Assembly (NCBI RefSeq): GCF_014333585.1
Contig: NZ_JACSCW010000002.1
Location: 248,001-312,000 of the forward strand
DNA length: 64,000 bases
Reading direction: 5' to 3'
DNA from: Hymenobacter sp. BT188
Lineage (GTDB): Bacteria > Bacteroidota > Bacteroidia > Cytophagales > Hymenobacteraceae
Part shown: piece by piece, positions 37,163 through 45,046 of the stretch
Layout of the letters: each line of letters opens with the position of its first letter
How positions within the stretch are numbered: position 1 is the stretch's first letter
Position numbers and translations under genes: made by a program
The notes under the pieces: model-generated
What the model was told of the DNA's origin: nothing
The model's input: the letters and a program-made list of their open reading frames with translations, nothing else
Databases searched by the model: none

Positions 37163-38242
37163 TTATGAGTTCATGACCTCCTTCACCTTATTTCGACCGA
37201 AAACCCGGGCTATCCAGCGGGGCAAGAAAATGGCCCCCAGCATTAGATAGAGGTAATACGTAACGATACGATACAGTAGGACCACAAAATTGGTCATGGT
37301 GGGCGTGCCAATGAATTTGCCGAAAAAGGTAGGGAAAGCGCCCTCTGCGATGCCCGCGCCGCCCGGTGTAATGGCCACCAGCAGCACCACTTTATAGATC
37401 AGATTGCGGCTGAAAATCAGCCCAAACTCCCCCCAACTTAGATCCACAAAGGCGGCAATAATGCAGCCGATTACCAAGTAGCGAGCCGTCCAGACGAAAG
37501 CCGTGGAAAGGGCCGCTTCTACCCAATACCGCATTGCGTTGCCACGGAGTTGGGCCGAGGCCCACACCATCTCGTTGCCATGCTGATATGCTTTGGCCCG
37601 CCAGCGCCGCAAGCCTTTCAAGGAGAAAAGACGCACCAATAATCGCTTTACCGACTGCGGATTAATAAAAAGTGCATAAAGCATTATGCCCGAGTACAGC
37701 GAAACCAGCAGGTAGCTCAGCACAAAAGCCACTTTCAGCGTAGTTACAAACCCTCCCTGAAGCGCCTCGTGTGGGTATAAGGCATCGCCCGCCAGCCACA
37801 CCACCAATGGCACCGTCACGACATAATAAACGTTGTCGAGCAATGCCGTAACCATCACATAGGCAAGTGATTTGCCCAAAGAAATACCCTCTTTATTCAG
37901 CAGAAACGGCGCTACGGAGGTGCCTCCTACGGCGGAAGGCAATACGCAGGAGGCAAATTCCCAGATCATAATCACATCCAGGCTCTGGCGCCAGCTCAGT
38001 ACTTTCTCCGAGATGTGTCGAATACGATAGATGTAGCCCCAATCGCGGGCCACCAGCACTACCACCATCAACAATAGCCAGTGAAGTTTGGCATTTGCTA
38101 AGGGGGCCAAATCACCTGGCCGGTAGCTGCGCCAGAACATAAAACCTACTACGCTCAGGCCAATAAGAACCGGCAGAACGATGCGAGAAGGCTTTAGCTT
38201 ATCAAGAAGTTGCTTTTCCTGACTATCCTGGGTGAGCGGCAT
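37163..38242 (-). CDS. Lysylphosphatidylglycerol synthase-like transmembrane (flippase) domain protein
   Basis: 359 residues from the ATG giving MPLTQDSQEKQ (a TTG 19 codons upstream is less likely). About eight hydrophobic segments of the UPF0104/AglD/LPG-synthase TM family, including the conserved SAVGGTSVAPFLLNKEGISLGKSLAYVM and LLVAITPGGAGIAEGAFPTFFG. Only the transmembrane half is present, with no C-terminal aminoacyltransferase domain, so it is more likely a membrane flippase-like protein than a lysyl-PG synthase. The substrate is unknown. Confidence 0.85.
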   Translation of the reverse strand: MPLTQDSQEKQLLDKLKPSRIVLPVLIGLSVVGFMFWRSYRPGDLAPLANAKLHWLLLMVVVLVARDWGYIYRIRHISEKVLSWRQSLDVIMIWEFASCVLPSAVGGTSVAPFLLNKEGISLGKSLAYVMVTALLDNVYYVVTVPLVVWLAGDALYPHEALQGGFVTTLKVAFVLSYLLVSLYSGIMLYALFINPQSVKRLLVRLFSLKGLRRWRAKAYQHGNEMVWASAQLRGNAMRYWVEAALSTAFVWTARYLVIGCIIAAFVDLSWGEFGLIFSRNLIYKVVLLVAITPGGAGIAEGAFPTFFGKFIGTPTMTNFVVLLYRIVTYYLYLMLGAIFLPRWIARVFGRNKVKEVMNS

Positions 38243-38409
38243 GAGTAAAAAACGGGTGGTGGGGTAAAAGTAGGCAATAATGAGAGCGGCCCCTACCAAA
38301 TACGAGTTAAGTATTGCTTAGGACGATGCCAACTCATGAGGTTAGAAGTAGGTGGAAGAAAGGTGAGTGGTTGTGGCCTTCATCAACAACCGGCCCTAAC
38401 GAAAAGTCG

Positions 38410-38417
38410 TACCTTTG
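38410..38417 (+). promoter_or_regulatory. Bacteroidota -7 promoter box for dxs
   Basis: TACCTTTG, a perfect TAnnTTTG match, 94 bp before the dxs ATG, giving a leader of about 85 nt. Confidence 0.6.
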
Positions 38418-38510
38418 TCTGGTAACTTCGGCAGGAAACTTGGACGGTTCCAACCTTTTACATTGCTAGTAGGTTATGGTGCTATATTTTACTTTTTGCT
38501 TTTCTGAAAG

Positions 38511-40451
38511 ATGATTGTTGAACCCGGTGAACTACTGGCGGCCATTGACTCGCCTGATGACCTCAAGAAGCTCAGCGAGGACCAACTTGTCCAAGTAAGC
38601 CAAGAGCTGCGCCAGTTCATCATTGACTCGGTTTCGATTTATGGGGGGCATTTTGGTGCTTCTCTGGGCGTAGTAGAGCTCACGGTAGCTCTGCATTATG
38701 TCTTCAACACCCCCTACGACCAGCTGGTATGGGATGTGGGCCACCAGGCTTACGGCCACAAAATTTTGACGGGTCGCCGCAACCAGTTTCCTACGAATCG
38801 TCGCTACGGCGGCATGTCGGGATTCCCCAAGCGCAAGGAAAGCGAGTACGATGCCTTTGGCGTAGGGCACAGCAGCACTAGCATCGGGGCTGCCTTGGGC
38901 ATGGCAGTAGCATCAGAATACAAGGGCGAGCAGGATCGTCAGCACATTGCCGTCATCGGCGACGGCGCCATGACGGCTGGTATGGCTTTTGAAGCCCTCA
39001 ATCATGCCGGCGTGGCCAAGTCCAACCTGTTGGTTATCCTTAATGATAACTGCATGAGCATCGACCCTAATGTGGGCGCACTCAAGGAGTATCTTACCGA
39101 TATCACTACCTCCCGTACTTACAATAAAGTACGCGACGAGCTATGGAACGTGCTGGGCAAACTCAGCAAGTTTGGACCTAATCCCCAGCAAATTGCCCGC
39201 AAAGTAGAGCAGGCTATGAAGGCTACGCTGCTCAAGCAAAGCAACCTGTTTGAGGCGCTCAACTTTCGCTATTTTGGTCCAGTTGATGGTCATGATGTGC
39301 AGCATCTGACTACCATTCTGCGCGACCTGAAAAGCATTCCAGGTCCCAAAATTTTGCATTGCGTCACCGTTAAAGGGAAAGGCTACGCGCTAGCGGAAAA
39401 AGATCAAACTCTGTGGCATGCTCCTGGCCTGTTCGACAAAATCACGGGCGAGATTCATAAGAAAACCTACGATAAGCCTCAGCCGCCCAAGTATCAGGAT
39501 GTGTTCGGGCACACTATGGTAGAGCTGGCCGAGCAAAACGAGAAAGTGATGGGTGTAACGCCCGCAATGCCTTCTGGCTGCTCCCTAAACATTATGATGA
39601 AGGCCATGCCCGACCGCGCCTTCGACGTGGGTATTGCCGAGCAGCACGCTGTTACGTTCTCTGCTGGCCTGGCCACCCAAGGCTTGGTGCCGTACTGCAA
39701 CATCTATTCTTCCTTCATGCAGCGAGCCTATGATCAGGTAGTGCATGATGTGGCTTTGCAGAATCTAAATGTAGTTTTCTGCCTTGACCGTGCCGGCTTT
39801 GCTGGTGCCGATGGTCCCACTCACCATGGCTGCTACGACATTGCCTTCATGCGTTGCGTACCCAACATGGTGGTTTCGGCACCCATGAATGAGCAGGAAC
39901 TGCGTAATCTCATGTACACCGCTCAGCAGCCCGAAATGGGTCCTTTTAGCATTCGCTATCCGCGAGGTGAGGGGGTGATGCCTAAGTGGCGTACTCCTTT
40001 CAAAAAAATCACCGTTGGTACAGGCCGCGTAGTGCGCGAAGGGCAGGGGGTCGCTATCCTGAGTTTCGGCCACATCGGCAACTACGCAGTGAAAGCTACT
40101 GCTGCTCTGGCTGCTGAAGGTATTTCTACCGGCCACTATGATATGCGCTTCGCTAAGCCATTAGACGAAGAAATGCTTGCCGATGTACTCAGCCGCTACC
40201 AAGCTATTGTAACGGTAGAGGATGGCTGCTTGCAAGGCGGCTTCGGGGCTGCTGTACTAGAGTTTATGGCTGACCATGGCCACAGTGTTCCCGTCAAGCG
40301 CTTAGGTATTCCTGATCGGGTTGTAGAACACGGAACCCAGGATGAGCTATACAAAGAGTGTGGCTTCGACACAACTGGTATCGCTAATGCTGTGCGAGAA
40401 TTGACTAGTAAGGTTGTAGCGAAAGCTTCTGTTGAGCGGTTTGCTCTCTAA
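38511..40451 (+). CDS. dxs: 1-deoxy-D-xylulose-5-phosphate synthase
   Basis: Thiamine-pyrophosphate enzyme that condenses pyruvate and glyceraldehyde-3-phosphate, the first and rate-limiting step of the MEP isoprenoid pathway. 646 residues. Landmarks: VGHQAYGHKILTGRR, the TPP motif GDGAMTAGMAFEALNHAG with the NDN triad (VILNDNCMSID), the transketolase-like pyrimidine domain DVGIAEQHAVTFSAGLA (catalytic Glu), GADGPTHHGCYDIAFMR, and the C-terminal domain. Single gene with its own promoter and a terminator 120 bp downstream. Confidence 0.97.
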   Translation: MIVEPGELLAAIDSPDDLKKLSEDQLVQVSQELRQFIIDSVSIYGGHFGASLGVVELTVALHYVFNTPYDQLVWDVGHQAYGHKILTGRRNQFPTNRRYGGMSGFPKRKESEYDAFGVGHSSTSIGAALGMAVASEYKGEQDRQHIAVIGDGAMTAGMAFEALNHAGVAKSNLLVILNDNCMSIDPNVGALKEYLTDITTSRTYNKVRDELWNVLGKLSKFGPNPQQIARKVEQAMKATLLKQSNLFEALNFRYFGPVDGHDVQHLTTILRDLKSIPGPKILHCVTVKGKGYALAEKDQTLWHAPGLFDKITGEIHKKTYDKPQPPKYQDVFGHTMVELAEQNEKVMGVTPAMPSGCSLNIMMKAMPDRAFDVGIAEQHAVTFSAGLATQGLVPYCNIYSSFMQRAYDQVVHDVALQNLNVVFCLDRAGFAGADGPTHHGCYDIAFMRCVPNMVVSAPMNEQELRNLMYTAQQPEMGPFSIRYPRGEGVMPKWRTPFKKITVGTGRVVREGQGVAILSFGHIGNYAVKATAALAAEGISTGHYDMRFAKPLDEEMLADVLSRYQAIVTVEDGCLQGGFGAAVLEFMADHGHSVPVKRLGIPDRVVEHGTQDELYKECGFDTTGIANAVRELTSKVVAKASVERFAL

Positions 40452-40572
40452 AAGTAAAATTCACACATCTTCAACCAAGCTAATCTTGCTTATTAACGCT
40501 TTTTGTAATGCAGCAGTAGTATTCTAATCTCTGTCAGCATTCATTACATTATTATTGAGAATTATTATACTT

Positions 40573-40604
40573 GTCCGAGCTTCTTATAGGCTCGGACTTT
40601 TTTT
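40573..40604 (+). terminator. Intrinsic terminator of dxs; AT-rich gap
   Basis: GTCCGAGC / GCTCGGAC 8-bp stem with 9-nt loop and seven Ts. It lies in the 457-bp gap 40452-40908, which is markedly AT-rich, has no convincing ORF, and on its right side carries an imperfect -7 box (TTACTTTG near 40866) for the next gene. Confidence 0.92.
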
Positions 40605-40908
40605 GTGTTCTTTATTATACTATTATTACCAGTTGAGCTTATTTTATATAAACAGTTAAAAACGAATGCTATAATATTACTCTGGAAGCACTGGTTCAAT
40701 TTATTTTGTAACGTCCTACGGCTAAAATAATAAGCGATGGTTGATGCTTAAACTTTGAATTATAACAAAATAAGGCATAGAATTAGCTTGTATATATAAC
40801 TATTGAGTATAAATTTGTCAAGGTGAAATATTGTTCGGTGAACTACATAACGGTTTTCCAACTTCTTACTTTGTTGATTTGATCTTCCTTACCTAACACT
40901 TTTGCATT

Positions 40909-42210
40909 TTGAAACATTTTCTACTCTCCTGTTTGACTTTAGTGCTGATGGCATTTGCCAGCAATAGCACCTTAGCCCAATGTGTTTATACCAGTACCGG
41001 CTTGGGGGATGGCACATTTTTTACTCCTGGTACTACTACTATTAACCCAATCACTTTTGCACAAACAGGTACTTGCACTGGGAACACCACTCCCGCTAGT
41101 AGTGTGTTTGTTATCAACCACAACGTGATTCTTAATGGTGACTTTATCATTAACGGAGGGTCTATAACGATTGGGACAGCAGGTTCATTAAGGCAAGATG
41201 CAACTAATCGCAAGTTGACAATAACGAATAACGGCAATGGTTCTGAAGAACAGCTAACTATAGTAACTGTACCTGTTCAAACAACCAACGCACCACAATT
41301 GTCTGTTGGCATATTGGACCTATTAAGGACTACAGCTAATATTGGCGTAAACTCCACAGTAAGAGTTAACTGTACTTTATTTGTTGGTACCTCTGTCACT
41401 GTTAACTTAGGAAATAATTCTTTGTTAAACGTGCTTGGTGATGTTGATGTAGCTACTGCAAGCTCTGTAATTAATGGTCCAGCAACTGGTTCACCTGCAG
41501 GTCTGCGTATAGCTGGTAATGTTAGGAATAATGGTGGAGCCCAACTGTTTGTTGCGACTGACCTTTTAACTACTTGTGTTCAACAGATTACTCCAATTCC
41601 ATGTAGCGTTACAACTCAAAATATAGTGACGCCTCCTGCAAGCAATGACCCATCATGTATCTCTGTACTTCCTGTCACACTTACCCGCTTTGTAGGCCAG
41701 TGGGCTGCAGGGGGCGCTGCTGTTAATTTGAAATGGGCCACGGCTACGGAAATTGATAACGATTACTTCGCAGTAGAGCGTTCGGCTGATGGTGTAAACT
41801 TTGAAAAAATAGCTCAGGTGAAGGGCGCGGGTAATTCCTCTATGGTTCGGAATTATGCTCACACCGATGCAAGTCCTTTGATGTCCTCTTCTTACTATCG
41901 CCTCCGGCAGGTAGACTATGATGGCAAAGCCACTTATTCACCCATTATCTCCCTAGGAGTCCCCCAGAGTTCAATAGATTGGCTGATCGGTACTTCTTCG
42001 CCACGGCATTTTACAATCCAGAGCCAGTTGGATGCTAACAGCCGATTCGCAGTGCTCGATGTAACAGGTCGTCCTGTGTTCTCGCAAGCTGTATCAAGGG
42101 AAAATGCGGATGTCGTAATTCCTTCTCTCCCAACGGGCGTGTACCTTTTCCGTCTTACGACGAAGCAGGGCCGATTTACGGTTCGGCAGGTAGTTACAGC
42201 TGGCAATTAG
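40909..42210 (+). CDS. Secreted T9SS cargo protein with type A sorting domain
   Basis: 433 residues. Only a TTG start (40909-40911) gives the signal peptide MKHFLLSCLTLVLMAFASNSTLAQ, with no ATG in frame before it, so TTG initiation is proposed. The passenger (about 25-240) is built of short beta repeats rich in Asn/Thr/Val (HNVILNGDFIINGGSITIGTAGSL, VNLGNNSLLNVLGDVDV), suggesting a beta-helix; it has few charged residues and is AT-rich. It is followed by ALPVTLTRFVGQW-type linker sequence (SVLPVTLTRFVGQWAAGG, common just before T9SS tails) and the C-terminal sorting domain ending TGVYLFRLTTKQGRFTVRQVVTAGN. Function unknown. Confidence 0.82.
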   Translation: MKHFLLSCLTLVLMAFASNSTLAQCVYTSTGLGDGTFFTPGTTTINPITFAQTGTCTGNTTPASSVFVINHNVILNGDFIINGGSITIGTAGSLRQDATNRKLTITNNGNGSEEQLTIVTVPVQTTNAPQLSVGILDLLRTTANIGVNSTVRVNCTLFVGTSVTVNLGNNSLLNVLGDVDVATASSVINGPATGSPAGLRIAGNVRNNGGAQLFVATDLLTTCVQQITPIPCSVTTQNIVTPPASNDPSCISVLPVTLTRFVGQWAAGGAAVNLKWATATEIDNDYFAVERSADGVNFEKIAQVKGAGNSSMVRNYAHTDASPLMSSSYYRLRQVDYDGKATYSPIISLGVPQSSIDWLIGTSSPRHFTIQSQLDANSRFAVLDVTGRPVFSQAVSRENADVVIPSLPTGVYLFRLTTKQGRFTVRQVVTAGN

Positions 42211-42275
42211 TTGGGTAACCAAATTCGTAATAAAGCTGCCTCTCAGAAGCCGTAAAACGAAACATAAACGCCACC

Positions 42276-42311
42276 AAAAAGGCCAGGACCATATATGGTC
42301 CTGGCCTTTTT
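42276..42311. terminator. Palindromic terminator
   Basis: A perfect 36-bp palindrome: AAAAAGGCCAGGACCATA followed by its exact reverse complement. It has T- and A-runs at the ends and lies 65 bp past the T9SS cargo gene. Confidence 0.92.
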
Positions 42312-42360
42312 GCTAGCCTATGATACTGAGTTACTCATTAACTTATTAGGAATTTAAACG

Positions 42361-43149
42361 TTGCCTAACGAACCAGTAATTGTGATTGTATCGGATAAAA
42401 AACCAACTCTTATATTCCTACATGGCTTCGCCGAAAGCAGCGCCATCTGGGCTGAGTTTACCCAAAATTACCCCCCGGAGTACAAAATTGTCACGCCTGA
42501 CTTTCCCGGCTACGGTGTCTCAAAGGTGGCACCTGCTGACTACTCTATGGAGTCGCTGGCTGAGTTTGTGAAAGATGAGCTAGACCAGGCAGGTACTCAA
42601 CAAGCCATTTTAATCGGGCACTCTATGGGCGGATACGTGGCGCTGGCTTTCGCCGAGAAATATCCGGCGCGGGTAGCAGGATTGTGTCTTTTCCACTCAT
42701 CTGCACAGGCCGACAGTGAGGAGAAAAAGGCTAGCCGCGATAAGAATATCAGTTTTGTGGAACGCTATGGGGTAGCGAAGTTCATGGAAACTTTTATTCG
42801 TCCGCTCTTTGCCGATGCCAATGAGGAAATGATGATGCCCTACCGGCGCAAGCTGGAAGAAATAGGTACTGCCACCTCACAGGCCAGTATAATCGGGGGG
42901 ATGCGAGCCATGCGCGACCGCCCCGACCGTACGGAAGTGTTGCGCAAAGCCACATTTCCAGTACTATTTGTAGTGGGTAAGGAAGATGCGGCCGTGCCTT
43001 TGGCCACGTCTTTGGAGCAGGTAGCGCTGCCGCCTGTGAGCACAGCCCTATTTCTGGAACGCGTAGGCCACGTTGGGTTCTTTGAGCGACCGGAAGCTAC
43101 CCGCCGGGCAGTGATGGACTTTGTGGGGGGCATTTTTGGAGCACATTAG
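42361..43149 (+). CDS. Alpha/beta-hydrolase
   Basis: 262 residues beginning at TTG 42361; GTG codons a few positions downstream are alternatives, with no in-frame ATG before the catalytic fold. LIFLHGFAESSAIWAEF carries the oxyanion HG, nucleophile elbow LIGHSMGGYVALAFA (GHSMG), catalytic Asp in LFVVGKEDAAVPL and His in RVGHVGFFERPE. A complete Ser-Asp-His triad. Generic hydrolase, substrate unknown. Followed closely by a terminator. Confidence 0.87.
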   Translation: MPNEPVIVIVSDKKPTLIFLHGFAESSAIWAEFTQNYPPEYKIVTPDFPGYGVSKVAPADYSMESLAEFVKDELDQAGTQQAILIGHSMGGYVALAFAEKYPARVAGLCLFHSSAQADSEEKKASRDKNISFVERYGVAKFMETFIRPLFADANEEMMMPYRRKLEEIGTATSQASIIGGMRAMRDRPDRTEVLRKATFPVLFVVGKEDAAVPLATSLEQVALPPVSTALFLERVGHVGFFERPEATRRAVMDFVGGIFGAH

Positions 43150-43163
43150 ATTATCACCAAGCT

Positions 43164-43199
43164 AAAAAGCCCTGCCGGTAAACCAACAGGGCTTTTTTG
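43164..43199. terminator. Intrinsic terminator
   Basis: AAAAAGCCCTG / CAGGGCTTTTTT, 11-bp stem, 12-nt loop, between convergent genes. Confidence 0.92.
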
Positions 43200-43213
43200 T
43201 AGGCAATAAAAAT

Positions 43214-43714
43214 CTACTGAACAGGTATCATTTTATCACGCAGGCTAGTTGGCACTTCCTCCAATGACATAATGCGCAAATTGGTTTTGTCAGCAGGGTT
43301 GAAGCCTTGAGCACTAGGGGCTAGCACGCCTTGCATGTCTTTCTCAGCAATACGGTACATAGCACCCGAAAGCGGGTCAACGATAAGCAAACCGATGACG
43401 CCACCGAATAAAATGTTACCAAAATACCAACCATTGAGGTCAGCTTCTAGCGTCATCATTTTATCATCAAAACCAGGTTTGCTGAATTTCACTTGGTAGA
43501 TTGCTTTTGAGAAGTAGGCAGTGCCGGATTTTAAGGTAACAGCCGCTGGAGCTACTCCTGTGAACACTTCCTGCCCTTTCCTATCGGTAATGGTGATGTT
43601 CGCACCGACTGGTACACTGCTGATAGCAATTGGGTACTTGCTTTTGCTAACAATGGAGGCGCAACTGCTAAGTGCTAAAACTCCGACAAGGGCTAGGGGT
43701 AAGTTTAATTTCAT
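43214..43714 (-). CDS. Lipoprotein of unknown function
   Basis: 166 residues from the ATG giving MKLNLPLALVGVLALSSCAS, with lipobox LSSC. The mature domain starts SKYPIAISSVPVGANITITDRKGQEVFTGVAPAAVTLKSG, a PEGA-like fold fragment, then has a hydrophobic glycine-rich stretch NILFGGVIGLLIVDPLSGAMYRI that could be a membrane-associated helix, as in 'PEGA-like TM' lipoproteins. I cannot name the family beyond that. Confidence 0.75.
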   Translation of the reverse strand: MKLNLPLALVGVLALSSCASIVSKSKYPIAISSVPVGANITITDRKGQEVFTGVAPAAVTLKSGTAYFSKAIYQVKFSKPGFDDKMMTLEADLNGWYFGNILFGGVIGLLIVDPLSGAMYRIAEKDMQGVLAPSAQGFNPADKTNLRIMSLEEVPTSLRDKMIPVQ

Positions 43715-43776
43715 GTAAATGGAATAAAAAGGAAAAGATGAAAGCGCCAACTGATAGAGTTGACCGAGTAAAACAC

Positions 43777-43813
43777 AAAAAAAGCGCCACGAAGATATTA
43801 GACTTCGTGGCGC
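43777..43813 (-). terminator. Intrinsic terminator of asd
   Basis: GCGCCACGAAG / CTTCGTGGCGC 11-bp stem with an 8-nt loop; on the minus strand it is followed by seven Us. It lies 37 bp past the asd stop. Confidence 0.93.
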
Positions 43814-43849
43814 AATCAATAAGGAAGTATTAAAAAAATATTATATATT

Positions 43850-44848
43850 TCAACTCGGTAATAATCCCATTTTCAGCATTGCTTCTGCAATCTGTACGGC
43901 GTTGGTAGCGGCTCCTTTGCGCAGGTTATCCGCTACTACCCACATATTGAGCGTGCGCGGCTGCGACTCATCGCGGCGTAGGCGGCCGACCAGTACAGCG
44001 TCCTTGCCGTGAGCGTCTTTGGGCATTGGATACTGGTTTTGGGCTACATCGTCAACTACTTCCACGCCATCGGTTTCGCGCAGAATACGGTATACGTCAG
44101 AAAGGTCGAATTCGCGCTCAAATTCTACGTTTATAGCCTCCGAGTGGCCACCCATTACCGGAATACGCACCGCAGTAGCGGTTACTTGAATAGTGTCGTC
44201 GCCGAGGATTTTCTTGGTTTCGCGCACCATTTTCATTTCCTCTTTTGTGTAGCCGTTGTCCTCAAACACGTCGATGTGGGGCAGCACGTTCAGGTCGATG
44301 GGGTGGGGATAGGCAGGGTTGGAGGCCGCTTGGCCTGCACGCTCTTCCATAAGCTGGTCAACTGCTTTTTTTCCGGTGCCAGTTACGCTTTGATAGGTGC
44401 TTACTACAATGCGCTTGATCTGGAAAGCCTCATGTAACTGATGCAAGGCCAGTACCATCTGAATAGTAGAGCAGTTGGGATTAGCTATAATCTTATCGGC
44501 TGGGGTCAGCTCTTTGGCGTTAATTTCAGGCACGACCAGCTTTTTGGTGGGGTCCATGCGCCAGGCCGAGGAATTGTCGATAACGACGGTGCCAACCTCA
44601 GCGAAGCGTGGGGCCTGCTCTTTCGAAACCCCGCCGCCCGCCGAGAAAATAGCTACAGCGGGGCGAGCCGCAATGGCTGCGTCCATGCTCACTACCTTAT
44701 ATTTTTTACCCTGAAACTCGATTTCCTGGCCTACCGATTTTTCGGAAGCCACGGGCAGCAATTCAGTGACCGGGAAATTGCGCTCGGCCAGCACTTTCAA
44801 CATTTCGCCCCCGACCAGGCCGGTGGCACCAACTACGGCGATTTTCAT
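43850..44848 (-). CDS. asd: Aspartate-semialdehyde dehydrogenase
   Basis: Reduces aspartyl-4-phosphate to aspartate-4-semialdehyde with NADPH; the product feeds lysine/diaminopimelate, threonine and homoserine, and so the MetX-MetY-MetK route also encoded here. 332 residues. N-terminal GATGLVGGEMLKVL is the NADP-binding motif; catalytic Cys in NPNCSTIQMVLAL; VSTYQSVTGTGKKAVDQL; and the His base in the VMGGHSEAINVEF region. Single gene with a -7 box upstream and its own terminator. Confidence 0.95.
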   Translation of the reverse strand: MKIAVVGATGLVGGEMLKVLAERNFPVTELLPVASEKSVGQEIEFQGKKYKVVSMDAAIAARPAVAIFSAGGGVSKEQAPRFAEVGTVVIDNSSAWRMDPTKKLVVPEINAKELTPADKIIANPNCSTIQMVLALHQLHEAFQIKRIVVSTYQSVTGTGKKAVDQLMEERAGQAASNPAYPHPIDLNVLPHIDVFEDNGYTKEEMKMVRETKKILGDDTIQVTATAVRIPVMGGHSEAINVEFEREFDLSDVYRILRETDGVEVVDDVAQNQYPMPKDAHGKDAVLVGRLRRDESQPRTLNMWVVADNLRKGAATNAVQIAEAMLKMGLLPS

Positions 44849-44894
44849 AGGAAAATTGGGTTTCTAAACATTGGCCGCACCTACGGCTCCTACA

Positions 44895-44902
44895 CAAAGA
44901 TA
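44895..44902 (-). promoter_or_regulatory. Bacteroidota -7 promoter box for asd
   Basis: TATCTTTG on the minus strand, perfect TAnnTTTG, 47 bp before the asd ATG. Confidence 0.65.
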
Positions 44903-45046
44903 GGGGCGAAGCGCCTTGCATTTCGCGGTATCTTTCTTGCATAGGCGCGCGGCGCACCGGGGGGCAAAATTAGGCAGCTTGTTATCCCGCTTCTCCGGTC
45001 TGTACACAAACTTATATAGGTAGCGATACCGCCGATCATAGTAAGC

